Shown here in pieces: positions 1 to 7,595 of a stretch of DNA of 35,337 nucleotides. Below the pieces are notes generated by a model. The model had not been told where the DNA came from, ran no database searches, and saw only the letters and a program-made list of their open reading frames with translations. This stretch comes from JALZBN01 sp035525375. Its GTDB lineage: Bacteria; Actinomycetota; Acidimicrobiia; Acidimicrobiales; AC-14. The stretch is taken from contig DATLEI010000077.1 in the NCBI GenBank assembly GCA_035525375.1, forward strand, positions 1 to 35,337. The letters run 5' to 3'. The position numbers and the translations under genes were made by a program. The number at the start of each line of letters is the position of its first letter. Positions within the stretch are counted from its first letter, which is position 1.

Positions 1-47
1 AACCCGCCCGAGCGAGTGCCATCGCTGCGATCGGGAACAACAAGTCT

Positions 48-827
48 GTGCCAGAGGGACACACCATCCACCGCCTCGCCGCCGACCAGCATCACCTCGT
101 CGGCCGGCGAGTACGCAGCTCATCGCCCCAGGGCCGCTTCAGCGAGGGAGCGACCGCCATCGACGGCTGCACTCTCGACGCCGTGGTCGCGGCCGGCAAG
201 CACCTGTTCCACTCATACGGAAACGTGCGCCTGCATGTACACCTGGGAACCACCGGATTGTTCTTTCGGACCAACGAGCCCACGGCCGCAGCGCGGCCGC
301 AGGTGCGGCTGCGCCTGGACTTCGGTTGGGCAGAGGTGTGGGACCTCATCGCGCCAATGCGTTGTGAGCTATTGGATGTGGCTGGCGTCCAGGCGATCGT
401 GTCGTCGCTCGGACCGGATCCGCTCGGGCCATCAGCCGACCCGGAGGAGGTATGGCGCCGTCTCAGCAAGAAGCCGCGACGGCCGGTTGGCATCGCACTC
501 CTCGATCAGTCCGTGATCGCCGGAGTCGGCAACGTGTTCCGCACCGAAGCACTTGCAGCTTGCCGCATTCACCCCTCGCGGCCTGCCGCCGAGGTCAGCA
601 GGCAAGACTTCAATTGCCTCTGGAGCGCGCTGACCCGCATGATGCCTCGCGCTGTCGAGGAGGGCCGGATCGTGACCGTCGACGTGGCGGTCGGAAGCAA
701 CATCGCCGAGGCTGAGGCCCGTTACGTCTACAAGCAGAGGCAGTGTCGTAGATGTGGGACGGCGGTGCACTCGTGGAAGTTGGGAGGACGGACGGCCCAC
801 GCCTGCCCTGCGTGTCAACCGGACTGA
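48..827 (+). CDS. nei: Endonuclease VIII-like DNA glycosylase (Fpg/Nei family)
   Basis: A 259-residue bifunctional glycosylase/AP lyase of the Fpg/Nei family, which removes oxidised bases and cuts the abasic strand in base-excision repair. It begins MPEGHTIHR: after Met removal Pro2 is the Schiff-base nucleophile and Glu3 the general acid. The H2TH-region motif GVGNVFRTEAL is near residue 160, and a C-terminal zinc finger with two CxxC pairs (CRRC and CPAC, about residues 230-256) closes the protein. The start is GTG at 48, which fixes the family's invariant N-terminus. The MPEGHTIHR start resembles the actinobacterial Nei branch more than Fpg (MPELPEV). It appears to be transcribed alone. 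Confidence 0.93.
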   Translation: MPEGHTIHRLAADQHHLVGRRVRSSSPQGRFSEGATAIDGCTLDAVVAAGKHLFHSYGNVRLHVHLGTTGLFFRTNEPTAAARPQVRLRLDFGWAEVWDLIAPMRCELLDVAGVQAIVSSLGPDPLGPSADPEEVWRRLSKKPRRPVGIALLDQSVIAGVGNVFRTEALAACRIHPSRPAAEVSRQDFNCLWSALTRMMPRAVEEGRIVTVDVAVGSNIAEAEARYVYKQRQCRRCGTAVHSWKLGGRTAHACPACQPD

Positions 828-848
828 CGCACCCTCTTCGCTCTACGG

Positions 849-1163
849 TCAGGGAACCCCGAAGCTGCCCTCGCAGGTTTCCGGCGTCCCCGAATATGCG
901 GTCGTGGCCCGAACCACCGAATAGTCGGTCGATGCCGTCACCACGCAGAGGACGTCGTCGCCACCGAGTCCCGTGATCACATCAGGACCTGCGGTGCGGG
1001 GGATGCCGTCGACGCCCAGAGCTTCCACGTACGTGCCGTTGGGATTGATGCCGTTGAACGCGGCCAGGGTTGCAGCGGGCGACGCTATCGTCGTTACGGC
1101 CACAGCCAGACGAAACGGCCGGCGACCGAGTTGGCGGGGGAAACGATCACCCGCGGCCGCCAT
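849..1163 (-). CDS. Possible small secreted protein with one RTX-like Ca-binding motif (maybe a remnant)
   Basis: An open frame of 104 codons from ATG at 1163. It has a basic start, a hydrophobic stretch (LAVAVTTIASPAATLAA, about residues 19-35) that could be a signal peptide, and then GPDVITGLGGDDVL, which matches the haemolysin-type calcium-binding nonapeptide pattern GGxGxDxL. Only one such motif is present, whereas functional RTX domains carry several, so this may be a decayed or very short secreted protein. GC at third positions is high in this frame, which supports coding. No Shine-Dalgarno sequence is visible, and its start abuts the furA operator palindrome, so the pair would be divergent from one control region. 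The frame stays open upstream to 1484 inside furA, but that part is antisense shadow. Confidence 0.4.
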   Translation of the reverse strand: MAAAGDRFPRQLGRRPFRLAVAVTTIASPAATLAAFNGINPNGTYVEALGVDGIPRTAGPDVITGLGGDDVLCVVTASTDYSVVRATTAYSGTPETCEGSFGVP

Positions 1164-1199
1164 CCAAATTTGGACGTTGTCCAGTAATGGCACTAGAAC
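1163..1199 (+). promoter_or_regulatory. Putative furA promoter with palindromic operator
   Basis: TCCAAATTTGGA at 1163-1174 is a perfect 12-bp palindrome overlapping a -35-like TTGGAC (1170-1175). TAGAAC (1194-1199) is a plausible -10 with an 18-bp spacer. Transcription would begin at about 1206, giving an mRNA with almost no leader before ATG 1212. An AT-rich palindrome on the -35 of a fur gene fits autoregulation, as known for actinobacterial furA. The assignment is from sequence pattern only. Confidence 0.45.
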
Positions 1200-1211
1200 T
1201 ACGGCTTGCCC

Positions 1212-1667
1212 ATGGAGCCGTCCGCTGACGCAGCTGTGCTTCTCCGCCAGCACGGGTTGCAGGTGACGGCTCAGCGCCTGGCTGTCCTGCGCGCCGTGCC
1301 CGAGCGACCACACAGCACCGCAGACGACATCGACAAGGTCGTGCGCGCCGACCTTGGTGCCGTCTCCCGTCAGGCCGTTTACGACGTCCTCGGCGCCCTC
1401 ACCGAGAAGGGTCTCCTGCGGCGTATCCAGCCCGCAGGGTCTCCGGCGCGCTACGAGAATCGGGTCGGTGACAATCACCACCACCTCATCTGCCGATGTT
1501 GTGACCGGATGGTTGACGTCGACTGCGCTGTCGGCGTCACCCCGTGCCTAACGGCCGCCGACGACTCGGGCTACGAGATCGACGAAGCCGAGGTCATCTA
1601 CTGGGGCCGGTGCCCCGACTGTGTCCAGAAGGAAACCGCGAGAGAGGAAAGGGTCCAACGTGCCTGA
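1212..1667 (+). CDS. furA: Fur-family redox/iron regulator FurA
   Basis: A 151-residue Fur-family repressor with an N-terminal winged helix (LRQHGLQVTAQRLAVLRAV, then SRQAVYDVLGALTEKGLLRRI). Its dimerisation/metal domain carries HHHLICRCC, VDVDCAVG, DEAEVIYWG and the terminal CPDC. These closely match the FurA proteins that sit upstream of katG in mycobacteria and streptomycetes. FurA represses katG and itself, releasing on peroxide stress or metal change. The reading frame could also begin at TTG 1206, two codons earlier; ATG 1212 is preferred. Its last 8 nt overlap katG, so the two are cotranscribed and probably translationally coupled. The terminal CPDC pair and the cysteines at CRCC could form the structural zinc site. 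Confidence 0.93.
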   Translation: MEPSADAAVLLRQHGLQVTAQRLAVLRAVPERPHSTADDIDKVVRADLGAVSRQAVYDVLGALTEKGLLRRIQPAGSPARYENRVGDNHHHLICRCCDRMVDVDCAVGVTPCLTAADDSGYEIDEAEVIYWGRCPDCVQKETAREERVQRA

Positions 1668-3873
1668 CAAGGACGAGACGCAAAGCGTCAGCGAAAGCGA
1701 GAACCCAGCGATCCCGAGTCCGACCCCGGCGCCGCAGAGCCGGCCGCGGACGAACCAGGATTGGTGGCCGAATCAGCTCAACCTGCAGGTGCTCCACCAG
1801 CACTCGCCCCTTTCCAATCCCATGGCCGAGGACTACAGCTACGCCGAAGAGTTCAAGACTCTCGATGTCGATGCGCTGAAGCGGGACATCTTCGATGTGA
1901 TGACGACGTCGCAGGATTGGTGGCCGGCCGACTATGGCCACTACGGACCACTGTTCATCCGGATGTCGTGGCACGCGGCCGGCACCTACCGCATCGCCGA
2001 CGGACGGGGCGGTGGGGGCTCCGGCGACCAGCGTTTCGCGCCGCTCAACAGCTGGCCCGACAACGCCAACCTCGACAAGGCGCGCCGGCTGCTGTGGCCG
2101 ATCAAGCAGAAGTACGGTCGGAAGGTCTCTTGGGCTGATCTCTTGGTGTTCGCCGGCAACTGTGCGATGGAGTCCATGGGCTTCACAACGTTCGGCTTCG
2201 GCTTCGGGCGGGAGGACGTCTGGGAGCCCGACGAGGTCATCTGGGGCCCTGAGGACACGTGGCTCGGCGATGAGCGCTACAGCGGCGACAGGGAGCTCTC
2301 GGGTCCTTTCGGGGCTGTCCAGATGGGCCTGATCTACGTGAACCCCGAGGGGCCCAACGGCAACCCGGATCCGCTGGCGTCCGCACGCGACATTCGTGAG
2401 ACCTTCGCTCGCATGGCGATGAACGACGAGGAGACGGCTGCGCTGATTATTGGCGGTCACACGTTCGGCAAGTGCCACGGTGCGGGTGATCCGGACCTAA
2501 TCGGTCCGGAGCCAGAGGGTTGCCCGGTCGAGCACCAAGGCCTCGGCTGGGAGAACGGCTTCGGCACCGGCAAAGGCAACGACGCGATCACCAGTGGGCT
2601 CGAGGGCGCATGGACCAACGAGCCGACCCGCTGGGACAACGGCTACCTCGACAACCTGTTCAACTACGACTGGGAGCTGACGGAGAGCCCTGCCGGTGCA
2701 AAGCAATGGACCCCCAAGGATCCCGCCGCGCAGGGCACAGTGCCCGACGCACAGGATCCGTCGAAACGGCACGCGCCGATGATGTTGACGACCGACCTCG
2801 CCCTGAAGACTGATCCGATCTACGGGCCGATCTCGAAGCGATTCCACGAGAACCCCGACGAGCTCGCGGTGGCGTTCGCGAAGGCGTGGTTCAAGCTCCT
2901 GCACCGCGACATGGGACCTCTCTCGCGCTACCTCGGTCCATGGGTCCCGGAGCCGCAGCTATGGCAGGACCCCGTCCCCGCGGTCGATCACGACCTGATC
3001 GGGCAAGTCGACGTCGCTGCCCTCAAGGCGAAGATCCTGGGATCGGGTCTGACCATCTCTCAGCTGGTGTCCACGGCTTGGGCATCGGCGGCCAGCTTCC
3101 GAGGTACCGACAAGCGGGGGGGCGCCAACGGGGCGCGAATTCGTCTTGCACCGCAGAAGGACTGGGAGGTCAACGAGCCCGCCGAACTGGCCAAGGTGTT
3201 GCAAACACTCGAGCAGATCCAGCAGGACTTCAACGGTGCGCAGCCCGGCGCGACCAGAGTTTCACTCGCGGACGTGATTGTTCTGGCTGGTTGCGCGGCT
3301 ATTGAGCAATCGGCGAAGGACGCCGGCCACGACGTTGTCGTGCCATTCGCGCCGGGCCGCACCGACGCCTCCCAGGAGCAGACGGACACCGAGACGTTCG
3401 CCGTGCTCGAGCCGAGGGCCGATGGGTTCCGCAACTACCTCCACCCTGGAGAGAAGTTGCCCCCGGAGACGCTGTTGCTCGACCGGGCCAACCTGCTGTG
3501 TTTGACCGCTCCAGAGATGACGGTGTTGGTCGGCGGCATGAGGGCGCTGAACGCCAACTTCGGGGACACCGAACACGGCGTCTTCACTGATCGACCTGGC
3601 GCGCTGACGAATGACTTCTTCGTCAACTTGCTCGACATGGGGACCGAATGGAAGTCGTCGGTTTCGTCCGAGAACGTGTACGAAGGTCACGACCGCGCCA
3701 CGGGCGAGGTGAAGCGCACCGCTACCGCCGTTGACCTCGTCTTCGGTTCGAACTCACAGCTCCGCGCCATCTCGGAGGTCTATGCCCAAGACGACGCAAA
3801 GGAGAAGTTCGTGCGTGACTTCGTCGCCGCATGGGACAAGGTCATGAACCTCGATCGCTTCGACCTCGCCTGA
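1660..3873 (+). CDS. katG: Catalase-peroxidase KatG
   Basis: A 737-residue class I haem peroxidase with catalase and peroxidase activity, detoxifying H2O2 in the cytoplasm. The distal site Trp-His lies in MSWHAAGTYR and the proximal haem His in GGHTFGKCHG. The Trp-Tyr-Met adduct needed for catalase turnover is complete: Trp of MSWHAAG, Tyr of LIYVNPEGPNGNPDP, Met of ETFARMAMND. FRGTDKRGGANGARIRL carries the conserved loop with the mobile arginine. The C-terminal duplicated domain is present. The frame extends up to 1621, but GTG 1660 follows a strong Shine-Dalgarno tract (GAGAGGAAAGGG, 1643-1654) and gives the usual length. The N-terminus is Ser/Pro/Gln-rich for about 45 residues. It overlaps furA by 8 nt, forming the classical furA-katG operon. 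Confidence 0.97.
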   Translation: MPDKDETQSVSESENPAIPSPTPAPQSRPRTNQDWWPNQLNLQVLHQHSPLSNPMAEDYSYAEEFKTLDVDALKRDIFDVMTTSQDWWPADYGHYGPLFIRMSWHAAGTYRIADGRGGGGSGDQRFAPLNSWPDNANLDKARRLLWPIKQKYGRKVSWADLLVFAGNCAMESMGFTTFGFGFGREDVWEPDEVIWGPEDTWLGDERYSGDRELSGPFGAVQMGLIYVNPEGPNGNPDPLASARDIRETFARMAMNDEETAALIIGGHTFGKCHGAGDPDLIGPEPEGCPVEHQGLGWENGFGTGKGNDAITSGLEGAWTNEPTRWDNGYLDNLFNYDWELTESPAGAKQWTPKDPAAQGTVPDAQDPSKRHAPMMLTTDLALKTDPIYGPISKRFHENPDELAVAFAKAWFKLLHRDMGPLSRYLGPWVPEPQLWQDPVPAVDHDLIGQVDVAALKAKILGSGLTISQLVSTAWASAASFRGTDKRGGANGARIRLAPQKDWEVNEPAELAKVLQTLEQIQQDFNGAQPGATRVSLADVIVLAGCAAIEQSAKDAGHDVVVPFAPGRTDASQEQTDTETFAVLEPRADGFRNYLHPGEKLPPETLLLDRANLLCLTAPEMTVLVGGMRALNANFGDTEHGVFTDRPGALTNDFFVNLLDMGTEWKSSVSSENVYEGHDRATGEVKRTATAVDLVFGSNSQLRAISEVYAQDDAKEKFVRDFVAAWDKVMNLDRFDLA

Positions 3874-3883
3874 CCGACGACAG

Positions 3884-4969
3884 TTAGTGGGTGTGCCCGG
3901 CTGCGCACGCGGCGGCCGGGTGCCCCTCGATGCCGGCGAAGGGTCCGCACTTGTTGTCGGCGAGCCAGACGTGGAGCATCGGCGGTGTCGGGCGAAGGGT
4001 GCCGGAGGGGAAGCAGCGTCCGTTCATCAAGACGCCGGCGAGGCGCACCCCCGACTCGTCCCAGCACAGGTCCTGGTGGTCATGCCAAGTCGTCACGTCT
4101 CCACCAATGTCGGGGACGTCGTCCATCGTCTCGCCCTTCTCGAGGATGTACATGGCGGACACGACCGGCGCGCCGGGCCCGGTCCCCTCTAGGACGAACG
4201 ACTCGACGTGGTTCGGGTCGACCTCGCGCCCGTCGTTCAGGTAGTCGGCATTGATGAAGTGCTCATGGGTCGTGAACGGGAAGCCGTCGCCGATCGAGCG
4301 ATAACCGGCCGCCGTGAGCGCGGCTTTGTCCGTGAACGGGCGAGCGGCGGCGCGCGTGGACTCTATGAGCGCCTTGGCCCGTTCGAGTTCCTTCTCGGAC
4401 GCGTGGTCGGTATTCGCGCCGGCGAAGATAGGGTCACCGGCCAGGTCGGCGGCAACGTGCTCGTGGGCAGCCACGTGACCCGAGCCCCCCGCACCATGCT
4501 CGTGACCTTCAGCATGGGTGTGCGGCGCGGTCATGCCGATCAGCGCCGGCACCAGGGCGAGCGTCCAGAGCGGGGAGAATCCAATTGGCTTCCTGCTGCT
4601 ACCGGCGGCAAAGGCGATGGCTCCGACCACGACACCGGTCGATTCGAGAACCATGGCGGTCAGGTCCTGTAGCCCGACGGCCTCGGGCTGGGCGAGCGCA
4701 TCGATGACAGGTAGCCCACTTGTGCGAGAGAGGATCCATGCCGCCGAGGCGATCAGGTTCACGCCGACCAGGACCGCCAAGGCCGGCCGGCTCGGTCGGG
4801 TGGCGCCGACCATTCCTATCGCCACTTGCACGACGGCCGTCACCGCCATGAGGGCGACCATGGTGGAGTTGTCGCCGTGGGTACCCGCAGCCGAGGCGTG
4901 AACGAGCCCGGCGCCGACCGTCAGGGCGCCTGCCAGCACCGGAATGGCGGATGCCCGGTCCGTAACCAT
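3884..4969 (-). CDS. His-rich membrane protein of unknown function
   Basis: A 361-residue protein that I cannot assign to a named family. The N-terminal half has about five hydrophobic segments (near residues 8-26, 37-54, 62-82, 104-122, 132-147). After the last comes a His-rich stretch (HTHAEGHEHGAG, then HVAAHEHV). The C-terminal half (about residues 180-361) is soluble and probably extracytoplasmic. It contains GDGFPFTTHEHFIN, VESFVLEG, VSAMYILE, TTWHDHQDLCWDE, three further Cys and a terminal HTH. The density of His, Cys and Asp suggests metal binding, perhaps copper or zinc, but this is inference. It converges on katG with 10 nt between stops and appears monocistronic. Confidence 0.8.
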   Translation of the reverse strand: MVTDRASAIPVLAGALTVGAGLVHASAAGTHGDNSTMVALMAVTAVVQVAIGMVGATRPSRPALAVLVGVNLIASAAWILSRTSGLPVIDALAQPEAVGLQDLTAMVLESTGVVVGAIAFAAGSSRKPIGFSPLWTLALVPALIGMTAPHTHAEGHEHGAGGSGHVAAHEHVAADLAGDPIFAGANTDHASEKELERAKALIESTRAAARPFTDKAALTAAGYRSIGDGFPFTTHEHFINADYLNDGREVDPNHVESFVLEGTGPGAPVVSAMYILEKGETMDDVPDIGGDVTTWHDHQDLCWDESGVRLAGVLMNGRCFPSGTLRPTPPMLHVWLADNKCGPFAGIEGHPAAACAAGHTH

Positions 4970-4975
4970 GTGTCC

Positions 4976-4981
4976 ATTATC
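4976..4981 (-). promoter_or_regulatory. -10 element of the His-rich membrane protein gene (leaderless)
   Basis: On the minus strand GATAAT lies six bases upstream of the ATG at 4969, and no Shine-Dalgarno sequence precedes that ATG. The transcription start would fall on or next to the start codon. The -35 region (around 4999-5004, TTATCT) is a poor match. Confidence 0.45.
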
Positions 4982-5111
4982 GACCCATAGGCAGCGTTAG
5001 ATAAGTCGCCCGAATAGATCAGGCCGCTTGGGTCTAGGATCATGAGGCGCTCCCCCGGACCCTGGCGGCGCAGCGGTCAAGCATTTGGCCAATGCGAAGG
5101 GTGTGTGTGCA

Positions 5112-6311
5112 GTGACTCGTTTTCGAGGGAAGCGCAGCTACAGAGCACAAGGTGGATTGCTGCTCGCCGTCACCCTGACGCTGGGCGTTGGGACGTTCCT
5201 GACCGCAACGGTCGTGGGCGCGGCGCAAGCGCCGGTAGGGCTCGGAACGGCAGGAGCCTTCGCTGTCCTCGGCGGGGCCGGTGTCACCAACACGGGGCCC
5301 ACCATCGTCAACGGCGATCTCGGAACGTGTCCAACGCCGTCGGTCACAAATTTCCCCCCCGGCATTGTCAACGGCGCGACGCACCAGGCCGACGCCGTGG
5401 CCTGTGGAGCGCAAGACGACCTGACCATCGCCTACAACGACGCTGCCGGTCGGGCGCCGACCGTCACGTACGCGGGGCCGACCGACCTGGGCGGGTCGAC
5501 CCTCACGCCCGGGGTCTACAAGTCACCGTCCTCGTTCGCGATCACTGGCACTCTCACGCTCGACGCCCAGGGTGACCCGAACGCCGTCTTCATCTTTCAG
5601 GTTGGGTCGACGTTGATCACGGCGACCAACAGCAAGGTGCTGTTCACAAATGGCGCTCAGGCTTGCAACGTCTTTTGGCAGGTGGGCAGCTCGGCGACCC
5701 TCGGCGTCGGATCGACCTTCGTGGGGACGATCCTTGCCCTCACATCGATCGAGGTTCAGACGGGCGCGGTAGTCGCCGGTCGCGTGCTAACTCGGAATGC
5801 GTCGACGACGTTGGACACCAACGTGATCTCTCTTCCAGCATGCGCCCCGCCGGCGACGACCACGACCGCGCCGGCAACCACATCGACGATCGCGCCGACC
5901 ACGACCGCGCCGGCAACCACATCGACGATCGCGCCGACCACAACGACATCGACGATCGCGCCGACCACAACGACATCCACAGTTGCACCCACTACGACGT
6001 CCGCGGTTGCTCAGACCGTCACCACGGCGGAATCGACCACGACCCAGCCGAACACCGCCGCCACCACCGGCACTGTTACGTCGAGTGGGCCTCCCCTTGG
6101 GGCTGGTGGCGGGGCACCCAAAGGTTCCTCTGGCTCATCGGGTCTTGCGTTGACGGGTTCCTCGCTGTCAGTGAAGGCGAGTGCCAGTGCAGTCGCAGCC
6201 GCCTTAGGCACTCTGATGGTCATGCTCGCCCGACGGGATTCACGACGACGAGTCGTTCGACGTCGTATCCAACCGACCCCCGGCCCTTCTATCTGCTCTG
6301 ACGAGGCTTGA
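5112..6311 (+). CDS. Secreted DUF3494 (ice-binding-like) protein with Thr-rich stalk and sorting signal
   Basis: About 399 residues. After a signal peptide (GGLLLAVTLTLGVGTFLTATVVGAA) comes a full DUF3494/ice-binding-like beta-solenoid domain: LGTAGAFAVLGGAGVTNTGPT, VNGDLGTCP, LTPGVYKSPSSF, LDAQGDPNAVFIFQVGSTL, ACNVFWQVGSSATLG and FVGTILALTSIEVQTGA. Next is a stalk of about 90 residues dominated by Thr, Pro and Ala with tandem repeats. It ends with LALTG, a hydrophobic helix and an Arg cluster, a sortase-type wall anchor of the actinobacterial LAxTG form. Family members bind ice or act as surface adhesins; which applies here is unknown. GTG 5112 is chosen because GCGAAGGG lies at 5094-5101; the frame also offers TTG 5085. 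Its stop overlaps the next gene region. Confidence 0.9.
   Translation: MTRFRGKRSYRAQGGLLLAVTLTLGVGTFLTATVVGAAQAPVGLGTAGAFAVLGGAGVTNTGPTIVNGDLGTCPTPSVTNFPPGIVNGATHQADAVACGAQDDLTIAYNDAAGRAPTVTYAGPTDLGGSTLTPGVYKSPSSFAITGTLTLDAQGDPNAVFIFQVGSTLITATNSKVLFTNGAQACNVFWQVGSSATLGVGSTFVGTILALTSIEVQTGAVVAGRVLTRNASTTLDTNVISLPACAPPATTTTAPATTSTIAPTTTAPATTSTIAPTTTTSTIAPTTTTSTVAPTTTSAVAQTVTTAESTTTQPNTAATTGTVTSSGPPLGAGGGAPKGSSGSSGLALTGSSLSVKASASAVAAALGTLMVMLARRDSRRRVVRRRIQPTPGPSICSDEA
5858..5989 (+). repeat. In-frame tandem repeats in the stalk of the DUF3494 protein
   Basis: Two identical 39-bp units (5858-5896 and 5897-5935) encode TTTAPATTSTIAP. They are followed by two 27-bp shortened units (5936-5962 and 5963-5989) encoding TTTTSTIAP and TTTTSTVAP. 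All lengths are multiples of three, so unit number can vary without breaking the frame. Confidence 0.9.
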
Positions 6312-6313
6312 TC

Positions 6314-6757
6314 ATGTCAACCGAAATCATGTCGGCGACCGCACGGCGCGTCGTCCTCGTCGACTCGAGAGACAACCGGCGCGAACTCATGCGCCTTGTG
6401 GTCAGAGGTGACGATGCGAGGGCCATTCTCGTCGGCGAGGCCGACTGCGAGCTGGCGGCGCTGGCGGTAGTCGACAGGGAACGGGCGGACACTGTCGTCG
6501 TCGACATCCAGATGCCAATTCCGGAGGGCCTGGCGACTGTCGCTGCCCTCCGCAAGCGCTTCCCGGATCTCGGGATTGTCGCTTGTTCCTTCGACCTGGA
6601 TCCTTCGACAGTGCAACGGGTACTTGCCGAAGGCGCCGACACCTGCCTGGCCAAACCAGTGAACCGCACCGACATCCACAAGGCGCTCGCCGCCCTCCCG
6701 CCGCAGGCCACTGCAAGCGAGAGGATTGTGGCTGGGGCGTCGCTCAGCGGGCGCTGA
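6314..6757 (+). CDS. Stand-alone response-regulator receiver domain
   Basis: A 147-residue protein made of one CheY-like receiver domain without an output domain. The acidic pocket is at VLVDSRDNRR (Asp17), the phospho-acceptor Asp64 is in VVVDIQMPIPEG, the switch Ser is in ACSFD, and the conserved Lys114 is in LAKPVN. It would take phosphate from a histidine kinase and act by protein-protein contact. ATG 6314 starts 3 nt after the stop of the DUF3494 gene and the frame begins at TTG 6308, so the two genes are very likely cotranscribed. No kinase is nearby. Its last 14 nt overlap the convergent permease gene. Confidence 0.85.
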   Translation: MSTEIMSATARRVVLVDSRDNRRELMRLVVRGDDARAILVGEADCELAALAVVDRERADTVVVDIQMPIPEGLATVAALRKRFPDLGIVACSFDLDPSTVQRVLAEGADTCLAKPVNRTDIHKALAALPPQATASERIVAGASLSGR

Positions 6758-7595
6758 GCCGCAAACCTCGGCCACGCCGCACGCCGCGCGCCGCGCCGAC
6801 GACGTAGACCACTGCGAACACGGCCGCGCCGGTCAAGGTGATTGTCGCGCCGGAGGCGATGTCGAGGTGGTAGCTGACGTACATCCCGACGAACCCTGAC
6901 AGCGCGCCGACGGCGGTCGATAGGGCGAGCATCCGGCCGAATGAGTCGGTTGACAGGCGCGCCACTACGGCCGGCGTGACTATGGCGGCGGCGATCAAGG
7001 TGACGCCGAGGATGCGCATGGTGGCGATGATCGCGGCGGCGAGCACGAGGGCGAAGACGATGTCGACGACCTCGGTACGCACGCCGTAGGTGGCGGCCAC
7101 CTCGACGTCGAACGTGACGAACAGCAACTGCTTGTAGAGGAAGAACAACGTGATGGCCACGGCCACGCTGACGGCGGCGAGCACCCAGACCTCGCCGGAC
7201 GTCACACCGAGGATGTTGCCGAAGAACGCAGCCTCGAAGTTGCGAGTGAAGTGGTTGCCTTGGCTGATGAGCGCGACGCCAATGGCGTAGGACGCTGTCG
7301 TCACGATGCCGATCGCGGCGTCCGCCCCGATCTTGCGGGTGCGCGCCAGCCCCGTGACCATCAGTGCCGATATGGCACCCCAGATAGCGCCGATGGCGTA
7401 GAAGTTGTAGTTGGCCAGGTACCCGACGACGGTGCCGCCGAGGATGGCGTGGGACAGCCCGTGACCGATGTAGCTCATCCGCCGAAGCACGACATAGATC
7501 CCGATGAGACCGGTCAGCGCCCCCGCCATCGTGGCCGCCAAGATGCCGCGTCGGAAGAACTCGTATTGCCATGGTTCGGTGAGCCAGTCGATCAT
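6744..7595 (-). CDS. Metal (Zn/Mn) ABC transporter permease
   Basis: A 283-residue permease of the ZnuB/MntB/TroC (ABC-3) family with about eight to nine membrane segments. Family features include GLIGIYVVLRRMSYIGHGLSHAILGG near residue 35 and AAAIVTPAVVARLSTDSFGRMLALS near residue 205. It forms the membrane channel of a three-part importer. Its ATG overlaps the ATPase stop by four bases (ATGA), so it is the last gene of a binding protein-ATPase-permease operon. The C-terminus ends in a basic tail (RGVRRGRGLRLSAR). Confidence 0.92.
   Translation of the reverse strand: MIDWLTEPWQYEFFRRGILAATMAGALTGLIGIYVVLRRMSYIGHGLSHAILGGTVVGYLANYNFYAIGAIWGAISALMVTGLARTRKIGADAAIGIVTTASYAIGVALISQGNHFTRNFEAAFFGNILGVTSGEVWVLAAVSVAVAITLFFLYKQLLFVTFDVEVAATYGVRTEVVDIVFALVLAAAIIATMRILGVTLIAAAIVTPAVVARLSTDSFGRMLALSTAVGALSGFVGMYVSYHLDIASGATITLTGAAVFAVVYVVGAARGVRRGRGLRLSAR

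Noticed and set aside
1164..1484. Upstream extension of the 849-1163 minus ORF
   Set aside because: It is antisense to furA, whose protein is clearly conserved.
2500..2560. Suspected loss of the adduct Met in KatG at PVEHQGLGW
   Set aside because: Counting from the adduct Tyr shows the relevant Met is in ETFARMAMND and is present; Gln at the other site also occurs in E. coli KatG.
5081..5095. GCATTTGGCCAATGC near-palindrome before the DUF3494 gene as a riboswitch or operator
   Set aside because: It is short and isolated; no riboswitch class is recognisable in the 5' region, so no function is claimed.
5858..5989. CRISPR-like repeat array
   Set aside because: Repeats are contiguous without spacers and encode an in-frame Thr-rich stalk.
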